A stretch of DNA of 64,000 bases, taken from NCBI RefSeq assembly GCF_011067745.1, contig NZ_JAAMPJ010000009.1, positions 248,001 to 312,000 of the forward strand, given 5' to 3'. The position numbers and the translations under genes were made by a program. Below are positions 8,988 through 17,273 of this stretch, piece after piece; the stretch's first letter is position 1; each line of letters opens with the position of its first letter. The DNA is from Lentzea alba. GTDB taxonomy: Bacteria > Actinomycetota > Actinomycetes > Mycobacteriales > Pseudonocardiaceae. A model generated the notes under the pieces. The model saw only the letters and a list, made by a program, of their open reading frames with translations. It was not told the origin of the DNA and ran no database searches.

Positions 8988-9902
8988 ATGAGTGGCCGTG
9001 GTCTCATGGACGTCTATGCGGAAGTTCTCCTCGAGTCGGTGCGCAAGGCGCTCGCCAGAACGTCCACCGACATGCCGGTCCTCACCGGGCGGGCGGCAAC
9101 CAGGCTGAGGTGGGGCCAGAGTCCGGACCTCCCCCGCGACCGGTTGTTCGCCGTGGTGGTGGCCGGCGCCATGTGCGGCCGGCCCGCCCAGGCACTGCCC
9201 GTGAGCACGCTTTCAACGCTGTGGTGGACCGGCATCGGCAGCGAGCTCAGCGACAGCACCATCCTCGCGCTGGGGCACATCGGCCGGATCCGTGCCCCGA
9301 AGGAACGCAAACTGGCGTGGGTGGACGACCTGACCTCGTCCACCGCGTCCGTCGCGGAAACCAGGCACGTGGCCAGCGCCCGCCGCTTCGCCCTGCCCCG
9401 CCGGGAGGACGTGCTGTCCGACCACCTCGGTGTCGACGGCGCCGCCTACGCCCGCGACGCGGTGATGGCCGCGCGGATCTGCGCGCCGCGCTCCATCGAG
9501 GCATGGCGCAGGTTCGGCGCCTTGTACGGACTTCTCCGCAGGCTCAACCAGGACCAACAGCAGTCCACAGTGGAACAGACCGCGAATCCCCAGCTGCGCG
9601 TGCCCGGCCTGCTGATGGCCCACGCCGGTGCCCTGGCCACGAGTGGCGTCCGCGCCGTTCTCGGCGACCTTCTCCGCGCCGCACCGCAGGACGTGCGGAC
9701 GCGGGCCACTGCGCGCGCCGTGCTGCGTTCTCCCGAGGTGGTCGCCGCGTATCGGACGGACCTGCTCGCGCTGCACCGCCGCGCCTGCAAGCGACTCGAC
9801 GAGCTGGCCCCCGAACCGGTGTACGGGGAGCTGCTGCGGTCGGCGTTGGACGAGGTGCTCGACGAGAGCTCACCGAAGCCGCGCGAACTGGTCGCGCTCT
9901 GA
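8988..9902 (+). CDS. Hypothetical helical protein, possible degenerate polyprenyl-synthetase fold
   Basis: 304 residues from ATG 8988; ATG 9006 is an alternative. It is mostly alpha-helical. Some stretches recall isoprenyl diphosphate synthases, such as LPVSTLSTLWWTGIGSELSDS where the first Asp-rich motif would lie, and AWRRFGALYGLLRRLNQDQQQS where the second would lie. Neither DDxxD motif is present, so prenyl transfer activity is not expected. It stands alone on the plus strand and is followed by a strong hairpin at 9905-9940. The family assignment is weak; it may simply be an uncharacterised protein. Confidence 0.4.
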   Translation: MSGRGLMDVYAEVLLESVRKALARTSTDMPVLTGRAATRLRWGQSPDLPRDRLFAVVVAGAMCGRPAQALPVSTLSTLWWTGIGSELSDSTILALGHIGRIRAPKERKLAWVDDLTSSTASVAETRHVASARRFALPRREDVLSDHLGVDGAAYARDAVMAARICAPRSIEAWRRFGALYGLLRRLNQDQQQSTVEQTANPQLRVPGLLMAHAGALATSGVRAVLGDLLRAAPQDVRTRATARAVLRSPEVVAAYRTDLLALHRRACKRLDELAPEPVYGELLRSALDEVLDESSPKPRELVAL

Positions 9903-9904
9903 CA

Positions 9905-9940
9905 CTGCTCGGCCGGAGCGGTGAACGTCCGGCCGAGCAG
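9905..9940 (+). terminator. Rho-independent-type hairpin after the 8988-9902 gene
   Basis: CTGCTCGGCCGGA (9905-9917) pairs perfectly with TCCGGCCGAGCAG (9928-9940) around a 10-nt loop, a few bases after the stop codon. There is no T-run, as is usual in high-GC actinobacteria. Confidence 0.75.
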
Positions 9941-9951
9941 CGACAACCGGC

Positions 9952-10062
9952 TCAGCGCACCGGCGTGATCACCTCTGGCTTCTCCACCGGCCCGGCCGAT
10001 CGCTTCCGCGCACCGCTTTCGAGCGCAGCGGCGATTTGATCAAGAGTTGGTAGTACTTGCAC
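9952..10062 (-). CDS. Possible small protein (36 residues)
   Basis: A minus-strand frame from GTG 10062, preceded by GGTGGG at 5 nt, encodes an amphipathic helix-like peptide beginning VQVLPTLDQIAAALESGARK and ending at TGA 9952-9954. It lies downstream of the hydrolase that ends the big operon and before the convergent terminator. Its composition looks protein-like, but no homology is recognised and it may not be expressed. Confidence 0.25.
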   Translation of the reverse strand: MQVLPTLDQIAAALESGARKRSAGPVEKPEVITPVR

Positions 10063-10158
10063 ACGACCCACCAGCAGAAACGATTTTGCTGGGGCCCTGC
10101 GGCGGGCGCCGGCTCAGCAAACGCTTGCGTCGGCGCGTTGCCCGCAACCACCCCGCGG

Positions 10159-11391
10159 TCAGCGCCGCAGGAGCCGCCAGTAGCGCCCCCACGGCACCAT
10201 CGCGACCCCACCCGCGATCAGCAGGCCGAGCCGCACCTTCACCGTGCCCGGCAGCCGCGGCCAGAGCCGTCTCGCCCGCACCGCGGTGGCGGCCGTGGCG
10301 GCCACCGTCGCCGCCGCCGTCCCCTGCAGGGCCAGCCAGGGCAGGGTCCGGCCACCTAACGTCGGTCCCAGCGCGGGCTCTTCCGAAGCGGTGACGCGGT
10401 ACAGGTACCCGAGCCAGCCCCCGACGGTGACCGAGCCGAGCACGGCGGCCCAGCGGCCGTGCCGCCCCAGACCGCCGGGGAACGCGGCGAGGAACAACAC
10501 CACGGCGGCGCACTGGACGCCGGTCGACTCCCACCACGCCAGCGGCTCGATCGCCCTGCTGCGCACGGCCTGCCGCGGTGGCGGAGCGTTCACGCCGGAC
10601 CGCGCGGTCGCCGGCAGGCCGGTGATCCACGACGTCACGAGCTCGACGTAACCAGCCGCGAGGGTCGACGAGCCCCGTGCGCGCACCCCGTGATCCGCCC
10701 CCGGGATCACCTGGAGGGTCAGCAGACCGTTGTCCGCCAACGCCTCGCGGAAGATCAGCAGGCTCTCCGCCGGCGGCACGACCCGGTCGTGCTCGCCCCA
10801 GATCGCCAGCACCGGCAGGCGCAACGCCCGGAGCACCGGCAGGCCGTCGTAGTCCGCCTCAGGAAACACGCCGGCCGCGCGAAGCTGCCGGATCCCCACG
10901 TCCGCCAGCGCGTCCACCATCGAGCCTCGCACCCCGTTGCGGCGCAGGTAGGACTCCAGCGCCCACGCCTGCTGGCGGACCGGTGGCAGCCCGCTGGCCC
11001 CTACCAGCACCAGGAACGCGATCTCGTCCGAACGGGACGCGGCAAGTGGCGCCACCCAGCCACCTTCGGAGAACCCCCAGAGCCCGACCCGCGCCGGGTC
11101 GGTCTCCGGTTGCGCGGCGAGCAGCCGGACCGCGGCGAGCGCGTCCCCGGCGAGCAGGCCGTAGTCGCGGCGGGTGGCGCTGTACCCCTCGGTGCGCTTG
11201 TCGTAGGTCAGCACGACGATGCCCGCACGGGCGAAGGCCTCAGCGTGTGCGGCGAGCGAAGACCGGCGGCCCGGCCCCGAACCGTGCACCAGCACGACAC
11301 CGGGTCTGCCGGTGCCGCGGGCCGGTAAGTGCAGCGTGCCGTGCAGGGTCGATCCCGCGTTCGCGAAGGACACCTCCCTGGTGAGGATCAC
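10159..11391 (-). CDS. Alpha/beta hydrolase with C-terminal membrane segments; contains TTA codons
   Basis: 410 residues from GTG 11391, overlapping the dehydratase stop. The N-terminal ~270 residues are an alpha/beta hydrolase: oxyanion region LVHGSGPGRRSS, nucleophile elbow GFSEGG, acid region IWGEHDRVVPP and catalytic His in GADHGV. The last ~120 residues hold three hydrophobic segments (CAAVVLFLAAF; WAAVLGSVTVGGWLGYLYRV; a final LLIAGGVAMV), so it is probably membrane-anchored. Two in-frame TTA leucine codons (11328-11326 and 10359-10357) are rare in such genomes and suggest bldA-tRNA dependence. As the last gene of the biosynthetic operon it may edit or release acyl intermediates, or process the product; the substrate is unknown. 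Confidence 0.8.
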   Translation of the reverse strand: MILTREVSFANAGSTLHGTLHLPARGTGRPGVVLVHGSGPGRRSSLAAHAEAFARAGIVVLTYDKRTEGYSATRRDYGLLAGDALAAVRLLAAQPETDPARVGLWGFSEGGWVAPLAASRSDEIAFLVLVGASGLPPVRQQAWALESYLRRNGVRGSMVDALADVGIRQLRAAGVFPEADYDGLPVLRALRLPVLAIWGEHDRVVPPAESLLIFREALADNGLLTLQVIPGADHGVRARGSSTLAAGYVELVTSWITGLPATARSGVNAPPPRQAVRSRAIEPLAWWESTGVQCAAVVLFLAAFPGGLGRHGRWAAVLGSVTVGGWLGYLYRVTASEEPALGPTLGGRTLPWLALQGTAAATVAATAATAVRARRLWPRLPGTVKVRLGLLIAGGVAMVPWGRYWRLLRR

Positions 11392-11858
11392 CTGGCGCCC
11401 TCCGCCACGGGCAGCGTTCCGGCCGGCCGGAACGCGAGCATGACGCGCTCCAGCGACAACACGACCTCTCCCCCGACCGTGGTCTCGCCCGAGACGATCA
11501 CGGTGCCGGGCACCACCCGCACGATCCGGACGTCGTGGTGCAGCACGTCACCCGGAACCACCCGGCGGCCGAACGTCAGCCCCGACAGCTTTCCCGCGAG
11601 CATGACGTGACCGGCGGGCACGTCGACCTCGCCGGTGAGGCAGAGCACCACCCCGGCGGCCTGCATCCACGACTCGACGAGCAACGTCCCGGGATAGCCG
11701 TGGTCATCGTCGTCACCGATGTCGTCGTACCAGGGTTCGTTGCAGGTGATTGCCTTGACCACCACCAAAGCGCCATCGTCCGTCCACATGGCACGGTCGA
11801 CCAGCAGCATCGGATACCTGTGCGGCAGCAACCTCTTGATCTCCGCGACACCGATCAC
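11388..11858 (-). CDS. FabZ-like 3-hydroxyacyl-ACP dehydratase subunit
   Basis: 156 residues from GTG 11858, overlapping the previous stop by 4 bp. It is a hot-dog-fold dehydratase with the FabZ-type catalytic His in LLPHRYPMLLVDRA near residue 13 and the acidic partner in GTLLVESWMQAAG. Length and motif order match FabZ. It sits beside a second, more divergent dehydratase. Two adjacent dehydratase genes are typical of highly reducing type II polyketide clusters, where they form a heterodimer dehydrating each beta-hydroxyacyl-ACP to leave double bonds. That pairing is inferred from context. Confidence 0.88.
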   Translation of the reverse strand: MIGVAEIKRLLPHRYPMLLVDRAMWTDDGALVVVKAITCNEPWYDDIGDDDDHGYPGTLLVESWMQAAGVVLCLTGEVDVPAGHVMLAGKLSGLTFGRRVVPGDVLHHDVRIVRVVPGTVIVSGETTVGGEVVLSLERVMLAFRPAGTLPVAEGAR

Positions 11859-12229
11859 GCCGTGCTCCTCTCCCCGATCCCGAGCCGGACCACCGCGGCC
11901 GTCCCCCGGACCGTGTCGACCTGAGCCGCACAACCGCGCCCATCCCACCGCAGCGAGACGGTGATCACGTCGTGCGGGAACACCGGCGCGTGGAACCTGA
12001 TCGAGTCCACGACGCCGAGCGTGGCCGGACTGTCCGGCACGACCTGGCGGACCGCCAGGTGGACGCATTCGACCAGGCAGACGCCCGGAAAGATGGGCAG
12101 GTCCGGGTAGTGCCCGGCGAAGACCGGCTCGAGCGGTGAGATCTCGAACTCCGCCTCCGCCGTCCAGACACCGTCCACTTCGGACGGCGGCCGGGTGAGC
12201 CGGGGCCGCACGCGCACCGGGCCCGTCAC
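11855..12229 (-). CDS. Hot-dog-fold dehydratase, second subunit
   Basis: 124 residues from GTG 12229, with 4-bp overlaps at both ends. It has the FabA/FabZ-type segment FAGHYPDLPIFPGVCLVE (His in GHYPD, Glu in VCLVE) and a short hot-dog domain. It is shorter than FabZ (about 150 residues) and lacks the HRYPFLLVD motif of its neighbour. It probably works with the adjacent dehydratase on ACP-bound beta-hydroxy intermediates. A thioesterase-like role is possible within this superfamily but less likely given the neighbours. Confidence 0.8.
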   Translation of the reverse strand: MTGPVRVRPRLTRPPSEVDGVWTAEAEFEISPLEPVFAGHYPDLPIFPGVCLVECVHLAVRQVVPDSPATLGVVDSIRFHAPVFPHDVITVSLRWDGRGCAAQVDTVRGTAAVVRLGIGERSTA

Positions 12230-13398
12230 CCGGCGACCCGTTCGACGTGGACCGACCGGTCCGACAAGGCGTTCGCCACCTTCATCCGCGTGTCCGCCGG
12301 ATCGATCACCTCGTCCACCGCGTCGGCCTCCACCCCGGACGACGACCAGGCGTACACCGTCGTCACGCCGGCAGAGCAGGCCTTCGCCACGAAGTACGCG
12401 CCCTTGTAGCACTCACGGGTGATCAGCACCGTCCGCGGGACGGACGTGGCCGCGAACGCGTCGAGAAGTTCCGCGCCGGTGCGCAAAACGTCTCCCCACC
12501 GTTCGTCGATCCCTGGCAGGACAGCGGGTACGTCCACGATGACGAGCAACGGCACGGAGAACGCGTCGCACATCCGCACGAACTGCGAGGCCTTCCGCGC
12601 CGCAGCCGCGTCGAGCATGCCCCAGCGGCGGCTCGGGTTGTTCGCCACGACGCCGATCGGGCGGCCACCCAGCCTGCCGAGACCGACCACGATGCTCGGC
12701 GCCGTCCCGCTCTTGAACTCCTCGAACACGCCGTCGTCCAGCAGAGCGCACACCAGCGGTTTGACGTCGTAAGGCACTTCCTCACTGGCCGGCAACAACT
12801 TCCGCAGGTCCTGGTGAGATCCGGCGCCGTCGCCATCGCCCGGTGACGTCAGCAACCGCAGAACGCGTGCGGTGGCAGCACATGCGTCCCGTTCGTTCGC
12901 CACGTCCAGGTGCGCCCCGCGCCCACCGACGGAGATCGCCACGTCGGCGAGTTCCACGCAGGCGGCCATTCCGCCGGCCGACGGTCCGGCGACGGTCAGG
13001 ATCTGGGGAATCCGGCCGGACACGCTGATCATCGCCGCGTACACGTGCACCAGTCCGCCGGACAGCTCGTCCGTGGTGACGGCCGCGGGGTCGATCCGCC
13101 ACAGGCCGATCACCGGAAGGTCCTCCCGGTCGGCGAGGTCGATCGCGGCGACGACGTGCCGGGATCGCACCTTCTCGAACGTGGCGTTCTCCCGGTCGAG
13201 TTCGACGACGTACAGGACAACGGGAACGCCGCCCAGCACGCCTCGCGCGGTGTACACACCCGCGCGGTCGTCGTCGACGAGCACAACGGCACTGCCGGGA
13301 TCAAGCCAGCTGGTGGCGTCGCCGCGAGGCGTCCCGCCAAAAGTGAGCTCACCGACGACGTGGCGAGCCACGCCACTGGCGCGAAGTGTTGACCTCAT
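12226..13398 (-). CDS. Acyl-CoA carboxylase carboxyltransferase-domain protein
   Basis: 390 residues from ATG 13398, overlapping the SbnB-like stop (ATGA). The sequence follows the crotonase-fold carboxyltransferase family: an N-terminal half with AGPSAGGMAACVELADVAISVGGRGAHL (oxyanion-type glycines) and a C-terminal half with LGGRPIGVVANNPSRRWGMLDAAAARKASQFVRMCDAFSVPLLVIVDVP, the usual second CT repeat. It is shorter than standard beta subunits (~520 residues). No biotin carboxylase or biotin carrier gene is in the window. It may supply malonyl-CoA together with a housekeeping alpha subunit, or handle another acyl-CoA. Its place between diaminopropionate and polyketide genes favours extender supply. 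Confidence 0.8.
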   Translation of the reverse strand: MRSTLRASGVARHVVGELTFGGTPRGDATSWLDPGSAVVLVDDDRAGVYTARGVLGGVPVVLYVVELDRENATFEKVRSRHVVAAIDLADREDLPVIGLWRIDPAAVTTDELSGGLVHVYAAMISVSGRIPQILTVAGPSAGGMAACVELADVAISVGGRGAHLDVANERDACAATARVLRLLTSPGDGDGAGSHQDLRKLLPASEEVPYDVKPLVCALLDDGVFEEFKSGTAPSIVVGLGRLGGRPIGVVANNPSRRWGMLDAAAARKASQFVRMCDAFSVPLLVIVDVPAVLPGIDERWGDVLRTGAELLDAFAATSVPRTVLITRECYKGAYFVAKACSAGVTTVYAWSSSGVEADAVDEVIDPADTRMKVANALSDRSVHVERVAG

Positions 13399-14429
13399 GA
13401 CCGTCCTCCGTATCGGTCGAGCTCGTCGAAGAAGCCGGGCACCGTGCGCAGTTCGCCCCCGGCGTCGAGCTGCTCGTGGACGTGCCTGGCCAGCGCCAGG
13501 TCCAGCACCCCGAGGCCGAACGGGGAGAACACCACGGGCCTGTCGGCCGGCAGGACCGCGTCGCCGGTCAGCAGTTCGGGCAGCGTCGCGTGCACGAAGT
13601 CGCGATGGCCCGCCTGCTGCTCGGCCAGGTGCGGTGAGGTGTTCGCCCGCAGGCAGTGATCGACGTCGTCCACCACGTTGATCGACGACAGGATGATCTC
13701 GGGGGCGAGATCGCGCAGCGACAGGTGCAGCACCAAAGGGTTGTGCCGCAACCACGACGGGTCGTGCACGTGCGGCGTCGAGGCCACCGTCGCGAACACC
13801 ACCACGTCGCTCGCGCGGACCAGCTCGCCCAGATCGGTGTGGACGCGGGCCTGGCCACCGGACCGTGCGACGTACGAGGAGAACCCGTCGGCGTGCGCCG
13901 GCGCCGTGTCGTACACGCCGATCTCGTCCAGGTCCCAGCCCGCGGCCTGGAGATACGTGTGCACGTACCTGGCGATGAGACCGGTACCGACGAACCCGAC
14001 TCGGGGCGCGTCCGGTCCCGCGCGCAGCAGCACTCCCGCCGCCACCGCGGCGGAGGCGGCTGTGCGAGCGGCGCTGATGACCGACGTCTCCAGGCACGCG
14101 AACGGATAGCCGTTGACCGGGTCGTTCAGCACGATCACGCCGGACGCCCTCGGCAGGCCGGCCGCCACGTTGCCGGGAAAGCTGGAGATCCACTTGATTC
14201 CGTCCACAGTGGAGTCACCGCCCAGCGAGGCCGGCAGCGCGATGATGCGGTCGGCGGGCCGGTCCGGGAACCTGAGGAAGTACGACGGCGGGTTGACCGT
14301 GTGCCCGGCGCCGTGCAGCCGGTAGGTGTCCGCCACGATGCGCATCACCTGTTGTTCCTGCCCGTGCAGTACCTTGCTCACCTGTTCGCCGGTGATGACG
14401 GCGAAGGACGGCGCCGCGGACTCGGTCAT
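13395..14429 (-). CDS. sbnB: SbnB-like 2,3-diaminopropionate biosynthesis dehydrogenase
   Basis: 344 residues from ATG 14429, overlapping the neighbouring stop. It belongs to the ornithine cyclodeaminase/mu-crystallin family and fits SbnB: NPPSYFLRFPDRPADRIIALPA near the start, GIKWISSFPGN (conserved Lys), SAARTAASAAVA, and a Rossmann GFVGTGLIARYVHTYL. Known SbnB enzymes oxidatively cleave N-(1-amino-1-carboxy-2-ethyl)-glutamate to L-2,3-diaminopropionate plus 2-oxoglutarate. The partner SbnA-like gene is in the same operon at 18782-19729, but unusually five polyketide genes separate the two. The expected user of the product is the last NRPS module. Confidence 0.9.
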   Translation of the reverse strand: MTESAAPSFAVITGEQVSKVLHGQEQQVMRIVADTYRLHGAGHTVNPPSYFLRFPDRPADRIIALPASLGGDSTVDGIKWISSFPGNVAAGLPRASGVIVLNDPVNGYPFACLETSVISAARTAASAAVAAGVLLRAGPDAPRVGFVGTGLIARYVHTYLQAAGWDLDEIGVYDTAPAHADGFSSYVARSGGQARVHTDLGELVRASDVVVFATVASTPHVHDPSWLRHNPLVLHLSLRDLAPEIILSSINVVDDVDHCLRANTSPHLAEQQAGHRDFVHATLPELLTGDAVLPADRPVVFSPFGLGVLDLALARHVHEQLDAGGELRTVPGFFDELDRYGGRS

Positions 14430-15490
14430 GCTGTCTCCTCCGGGATGCGGAAAAGCCCACACCCGACGTGACCATCGGGGTCGGCGGAGGTCACGAGGGC
14501 GATGGAGCCGGACGCGCCACCGCGGGCGATCGCCATCGCCAGCTGGAAGGCCGCCGAGGCCCCGTCCGTGTCACCGATCAGGCTCGCGGGTTCGCTCACC
14601 CGCCGGTCGGCACCGAAAACGTCCGCGACCGCGAGGAGTTCCGTCCGGGCGGAGCCGCGCGACACCACGACGGACGACACGTCGGCCACCGACGTACCGG
14701 CGGCGGTGAGCGCACGGCGGATCCGGGTGGCGAGCACCTCGGCGGCCGCGTCCGGGTTCGGGGCGACGCCGAGCTCCAGCGCGAGCGGTTCCGCCAGCGG
14801 CACGCGTCCGTGCTCGGCGGCCGCCTCGGCCGACTCGACGAGGAAGACGCAGCACCCCTCGCCCAGCGGGTCCGTCGCTCCGGCACCGTGCCCGTGCCAG
14901 GTGAGCCACGAACGCTGTGGTGTCAGGTCCTCGACCGCGGCGGCCAGCACGACCGGTGCCCGGCCCTGCCGATGCAGCCGCCGTGCGTAGGCGAGCACGG
15001 ACAGGCCCGTCATCCGGCCCGTCGTCACCGTGGTGTTCGGGCCGCGCAGGCCGAACCGGATCGCGCACTGCGCCGCCGAGTTGTTCATGACACTGCTCGG
15101 GAACGCCTTCGTGTCCACTTGGAACGGTTGCGAGCTGGTCATCGACTGGCGGGTCAGCATCATCGCCCGGTCCGTCCCGATGAGGTCGCCCCCGAGCACC
15201 ACGGCCTTGGCGATCGCGGGGTGTTCGGCGAGATCGTGGCGCCGCAACAGCAACCCGGCGGTCCCGACCGCGAGACCGGCCGCGCGGCCCGGCGCGGTGA
15301 GGTTCTTGGAGTCACCGATGATCGCTCCGAGGTCGAACTCCTCGACCACCCCCGCCGCGGTGTACGGCAACCCGCCGGACGGATCCACAGTGGACAAAGC
15401 CGTCCGACCGGCGAGCACACCGCTGGTGAAGGCGTCGGCACCGAGCCCGAACGGGGAGATCACCGACATCGCCGTGATGACCGGGTTCAT
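14426..15490 (-). CDS. Ketosynthase-like protein without active-site Cys (chain-length-factor-like)
   Basis: 354 residues from ATG 15490 with 4-bp overlaps. It has the thiolase fold of type II ketosynthases, including SSVMNNSAAQCAIRFGLRGPNTTVTTGRMTG. Where an active KS has the nucleophilic Cys, the sequence reads TTGRMTG, with Arg in the aligned place, and the two catalytic His motifs are absent. This is expected for a KS-beta/chain-length factor rather than a condensing enzyme. It is the second such protein in the operon (the other is 16224-17273) and may pair with either of the two active KSs. Confidence 0.85.
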   Translation of the reverse strand: MNPVITAMSVISPFGLGADAFTSGVLAGRTALSTVDPSGGLPYTAAGVVEEFDLGAIIGDSKNLTAPGRAAGLAVGTAGLLLRRHDLAEHPAIAKAVVLGGDLIGTDRAMMLTRQSMTSSQPFQVDTKAFPSSVMNNSAAQCAIRFGLRGPNTTVTTGRMTGLSVLAYARRLHRQGRAPVVLAAAVEDLTPQRSWLTWHGHGAGATDPLGEGCCVFLVESAEAAAEHGRVPLAEPLALELGVAPNPDAAAEVLATRIRRALTAAGTSVADVSSVVVSRGSARTELLAVADVFGADRRVSEPASLIGDTDGASAAFQLAMAIARGGASGSIALVTSADPDGHVGCGLFRIPEETA

Positions 15491-16224
15491 CCGCTGATGC
15501 CACCGTCGATCTCGAACACCGCGCCGGTGACGTAGGAAGCCCGGCCCGAGCTGAGGTAGGCGACCAGGTCGGCGACCTCCTCGCCGGTTCCCGCGCGGCG
15601 CAACGCGATCCGCTCGACCATGCGCGCGCGGACCTGGTCGGACAGACCGGCCGTCATGTCGGTCGCGATGAGACCGGGCGCGACGACGTTCGCCCGCACG
15701 CCGTACCTGCCGACCTCCTTGGCCAGCGCCTTGGTCATCCCGATGATGCCCGCCTTGGCCGCCGAGTAGTTGGCCTGGCCGGGGTTGCCGTGCACACCGG
15801 ACACCGACGACAACGTGACGATGCTGCCGCACTTGCGCTTCATCATCTTGAACGTCGCCGCCCGGCAGACGTGGAACGTGCCGTCCAGGTTCGTGCGCAG
15901 CACGTCGTCCCACCGCTCGTCGGACATCGTGGCGAACCCGCCGTCCGCGGTGACACCGGCCGACGTGACGACCGCGTGGATCGGGCCGAAATCCCGTTCC
16001 ACCTCGGCGACCCACGCCGTCACCGCGGCCGCGTCGGTCACGTCGACCTGGGTCGCGGACACCCTCGCCCCGTCCAGTTCCTTCACCAGCAGCCGCGCAG
16101 CCTCGGCGTCGGACCGGTAGGAGAACGCCACGTCGAACCCGTCGGCCACCAGCCGCGCGACGCACGCCCTGCCGATGCCGCGCGAACCTCCGCTCACCAA
16201 CGCGACCCGCGTGCCTTCCGCCAT
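15487..16224 (-). CDS. FabG-type 3-ketoacyl-ACP reductase
   Basis: 245 residues from ATG 16224, one base overlapping the preceding stop (TGATG). It is a classical SDR: glycine-rich VSGGSRGIGRA near residue 10, NxAG-equivalent TSAGVT, catalytic Ser in SSVSGV, and YSAAK as the YxxxK pair. Length and the C-terminal TGAVFEIDGGISG match FabG. Lying between two Cys-less KS genes, it is the ketoreductase of the discrete polyketide system and reduces the beta-keto group after each condensation on the ACP. Confidence 0.92.
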   Translation of the reverse strand: MAEGTRVALVSGGSRGIGRACVARLVADGFDVAFSYRSDAEAARLLVKELDGARVSATQVDVTDAAAVTAWVAEVERDFGPIHAVVTSAGVTADGGFATMSDERWDDVLRTNLDGTFHVCRAATFKMMKRKCGSIVTLSSVSGVHGNPGQANYSAAKAGIIGMTKALAKEVGRYGVRANVVAPGLIATDMTAGLSDQVRARMVERIALRRAGTGEEVADLVAYLSSGRASYVTGAVFEIDGGISG

Positions 16225-17273
16225 CACGCACCTCCCAAACGCAGCAACGCGCCACTCACGGCGCCGTTCGGATCCGTTGCCATCACGAGCACGTGCCGTC
16301 CCGCCGCCTCCGGCCACCTGGTCGCGATCCCCAGTGCGGTGGCGACGGCGAAAGCGGCCGACGCGGCACCGGTGTCCCCGATGCCGTCCGCAGCGGGGAT
16401 CCTGGTCAGCGCGTCCGGTCCGACGAGCCCGGCGACGGCCGCGCGTTCCCGCAGCGAGCCGCCCGCGTCGAGCACCGCCCAGACGTCACCGGGAGCGACT
16501 CCGGCGCGGTCCAGCAGGTCCTGGGTGCACGCCACCACGGCGGCGGGCAGATCGCAGCCGAGCGCGACCCGTCCGCTCACCGCGAGCACGTGCGCCAGCG
16601 GCTCCCGCGCTCCGGGCGGTTCCAGGCGGAACAGCACGCCGCCCTCGCCGAGCCGTTCCAGCCTGCGGCTGCAGGCGTGGTGGGTCAGCCAGGCCCTGGC
16701 CGGCGTGTACTCCTCGACCGCACCGGCGATCACCCGACCGGCGCGGCCCGCGGCGAGCAGCCGGCCCGCGTAGTCCAGCGCGTGCAGTCCCGCGGCGCGG
16801 CCACCGGCGATCGTGGTGTTCGGGCCGGTGATGCCGAAGCGGATCGCACACTGGGCGGCCGCACAGTTCATCGTGCCGCTGGCCAGCGTTTTCGGGTCGA
16901 GCAGATGCGGCCGGCGGCCCTTCAACGAGGCGCGCATGTGGTCCATCTCGGTCTGCACGCTGCCCAGCGCCGTGCCCAGCACCAGCCCGGCGCGTTCACC
17001 GGTGTCCAGGTCGTGGTCCACCAGGTCGCTCAGCGTCGCGAGCGCGAGCTGGCTCGCGCGGTCGAGGTGCCGGACCCCCTTGCCGTCGAGGATCGCCGCC
17101 GGGTCGAGACCGGGCACCGTGCACGCCCGCGCGTCGGGCAGCGCGGACCCGTCGCCGCCGACCGGCCTGGCCGTGTCGCCGCCACTCAACAATCCGTCCA
17201 CATAGGACTCACTGCCGAAGCCGTACGGTGACACCACCGACCAGCCGGTGATCACCGTCGCCGTGTCGTTCAT
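16224..17273 (-). CDS. Ketosynthase-like chain-length factor (active-site Cys replaced)
   Basis: 349 residues from ATG 17273, overlapping the KS stop (ATGA). It carries type II KS features (GTMNCAAAQCAIRFGITGPNTTIAGGRAAG). The segment that should hold the catalytic Cys reads IAGGRAAG, with Arg in its place, as in the paralogue at 14426-15490. Directly following an active KS and overlapping it, it is the likely KS-beta/chain-length factor that forms the heterodimer with 17270-18505 and sets chain length. Confidence 0.88.
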   Translation of the reverse strand: MNDTATVITGWSVVSPYGFGSESYVDGLLSGGDTARPVGGDGSALPDARACTVPGLDPAAILDGKGVRHLDRASQLALATLSDLVDHDLDTGERAGLVLGTALGSVQTEMDHMRASLKGRRPHLLDPKTLASGTMNCAAAQCAIRFGITGPNTTIAGGRAAGLHALDYAGRLLAAGRAGRVIAGAVEEYTPARAWLTHHACSRRLERLGEGGVLFRLEPPGAREPLAHVLAVSGRVALGCDLPAAVVACTQDLLDRAGVAPGDVWAVLDAGGSLRERAAVAGLVGPDALTRIPAADGIGDTGAASAAFAVATALGIATRWPEAAGRHVLVMATDPNGAVSGALLRLGGA

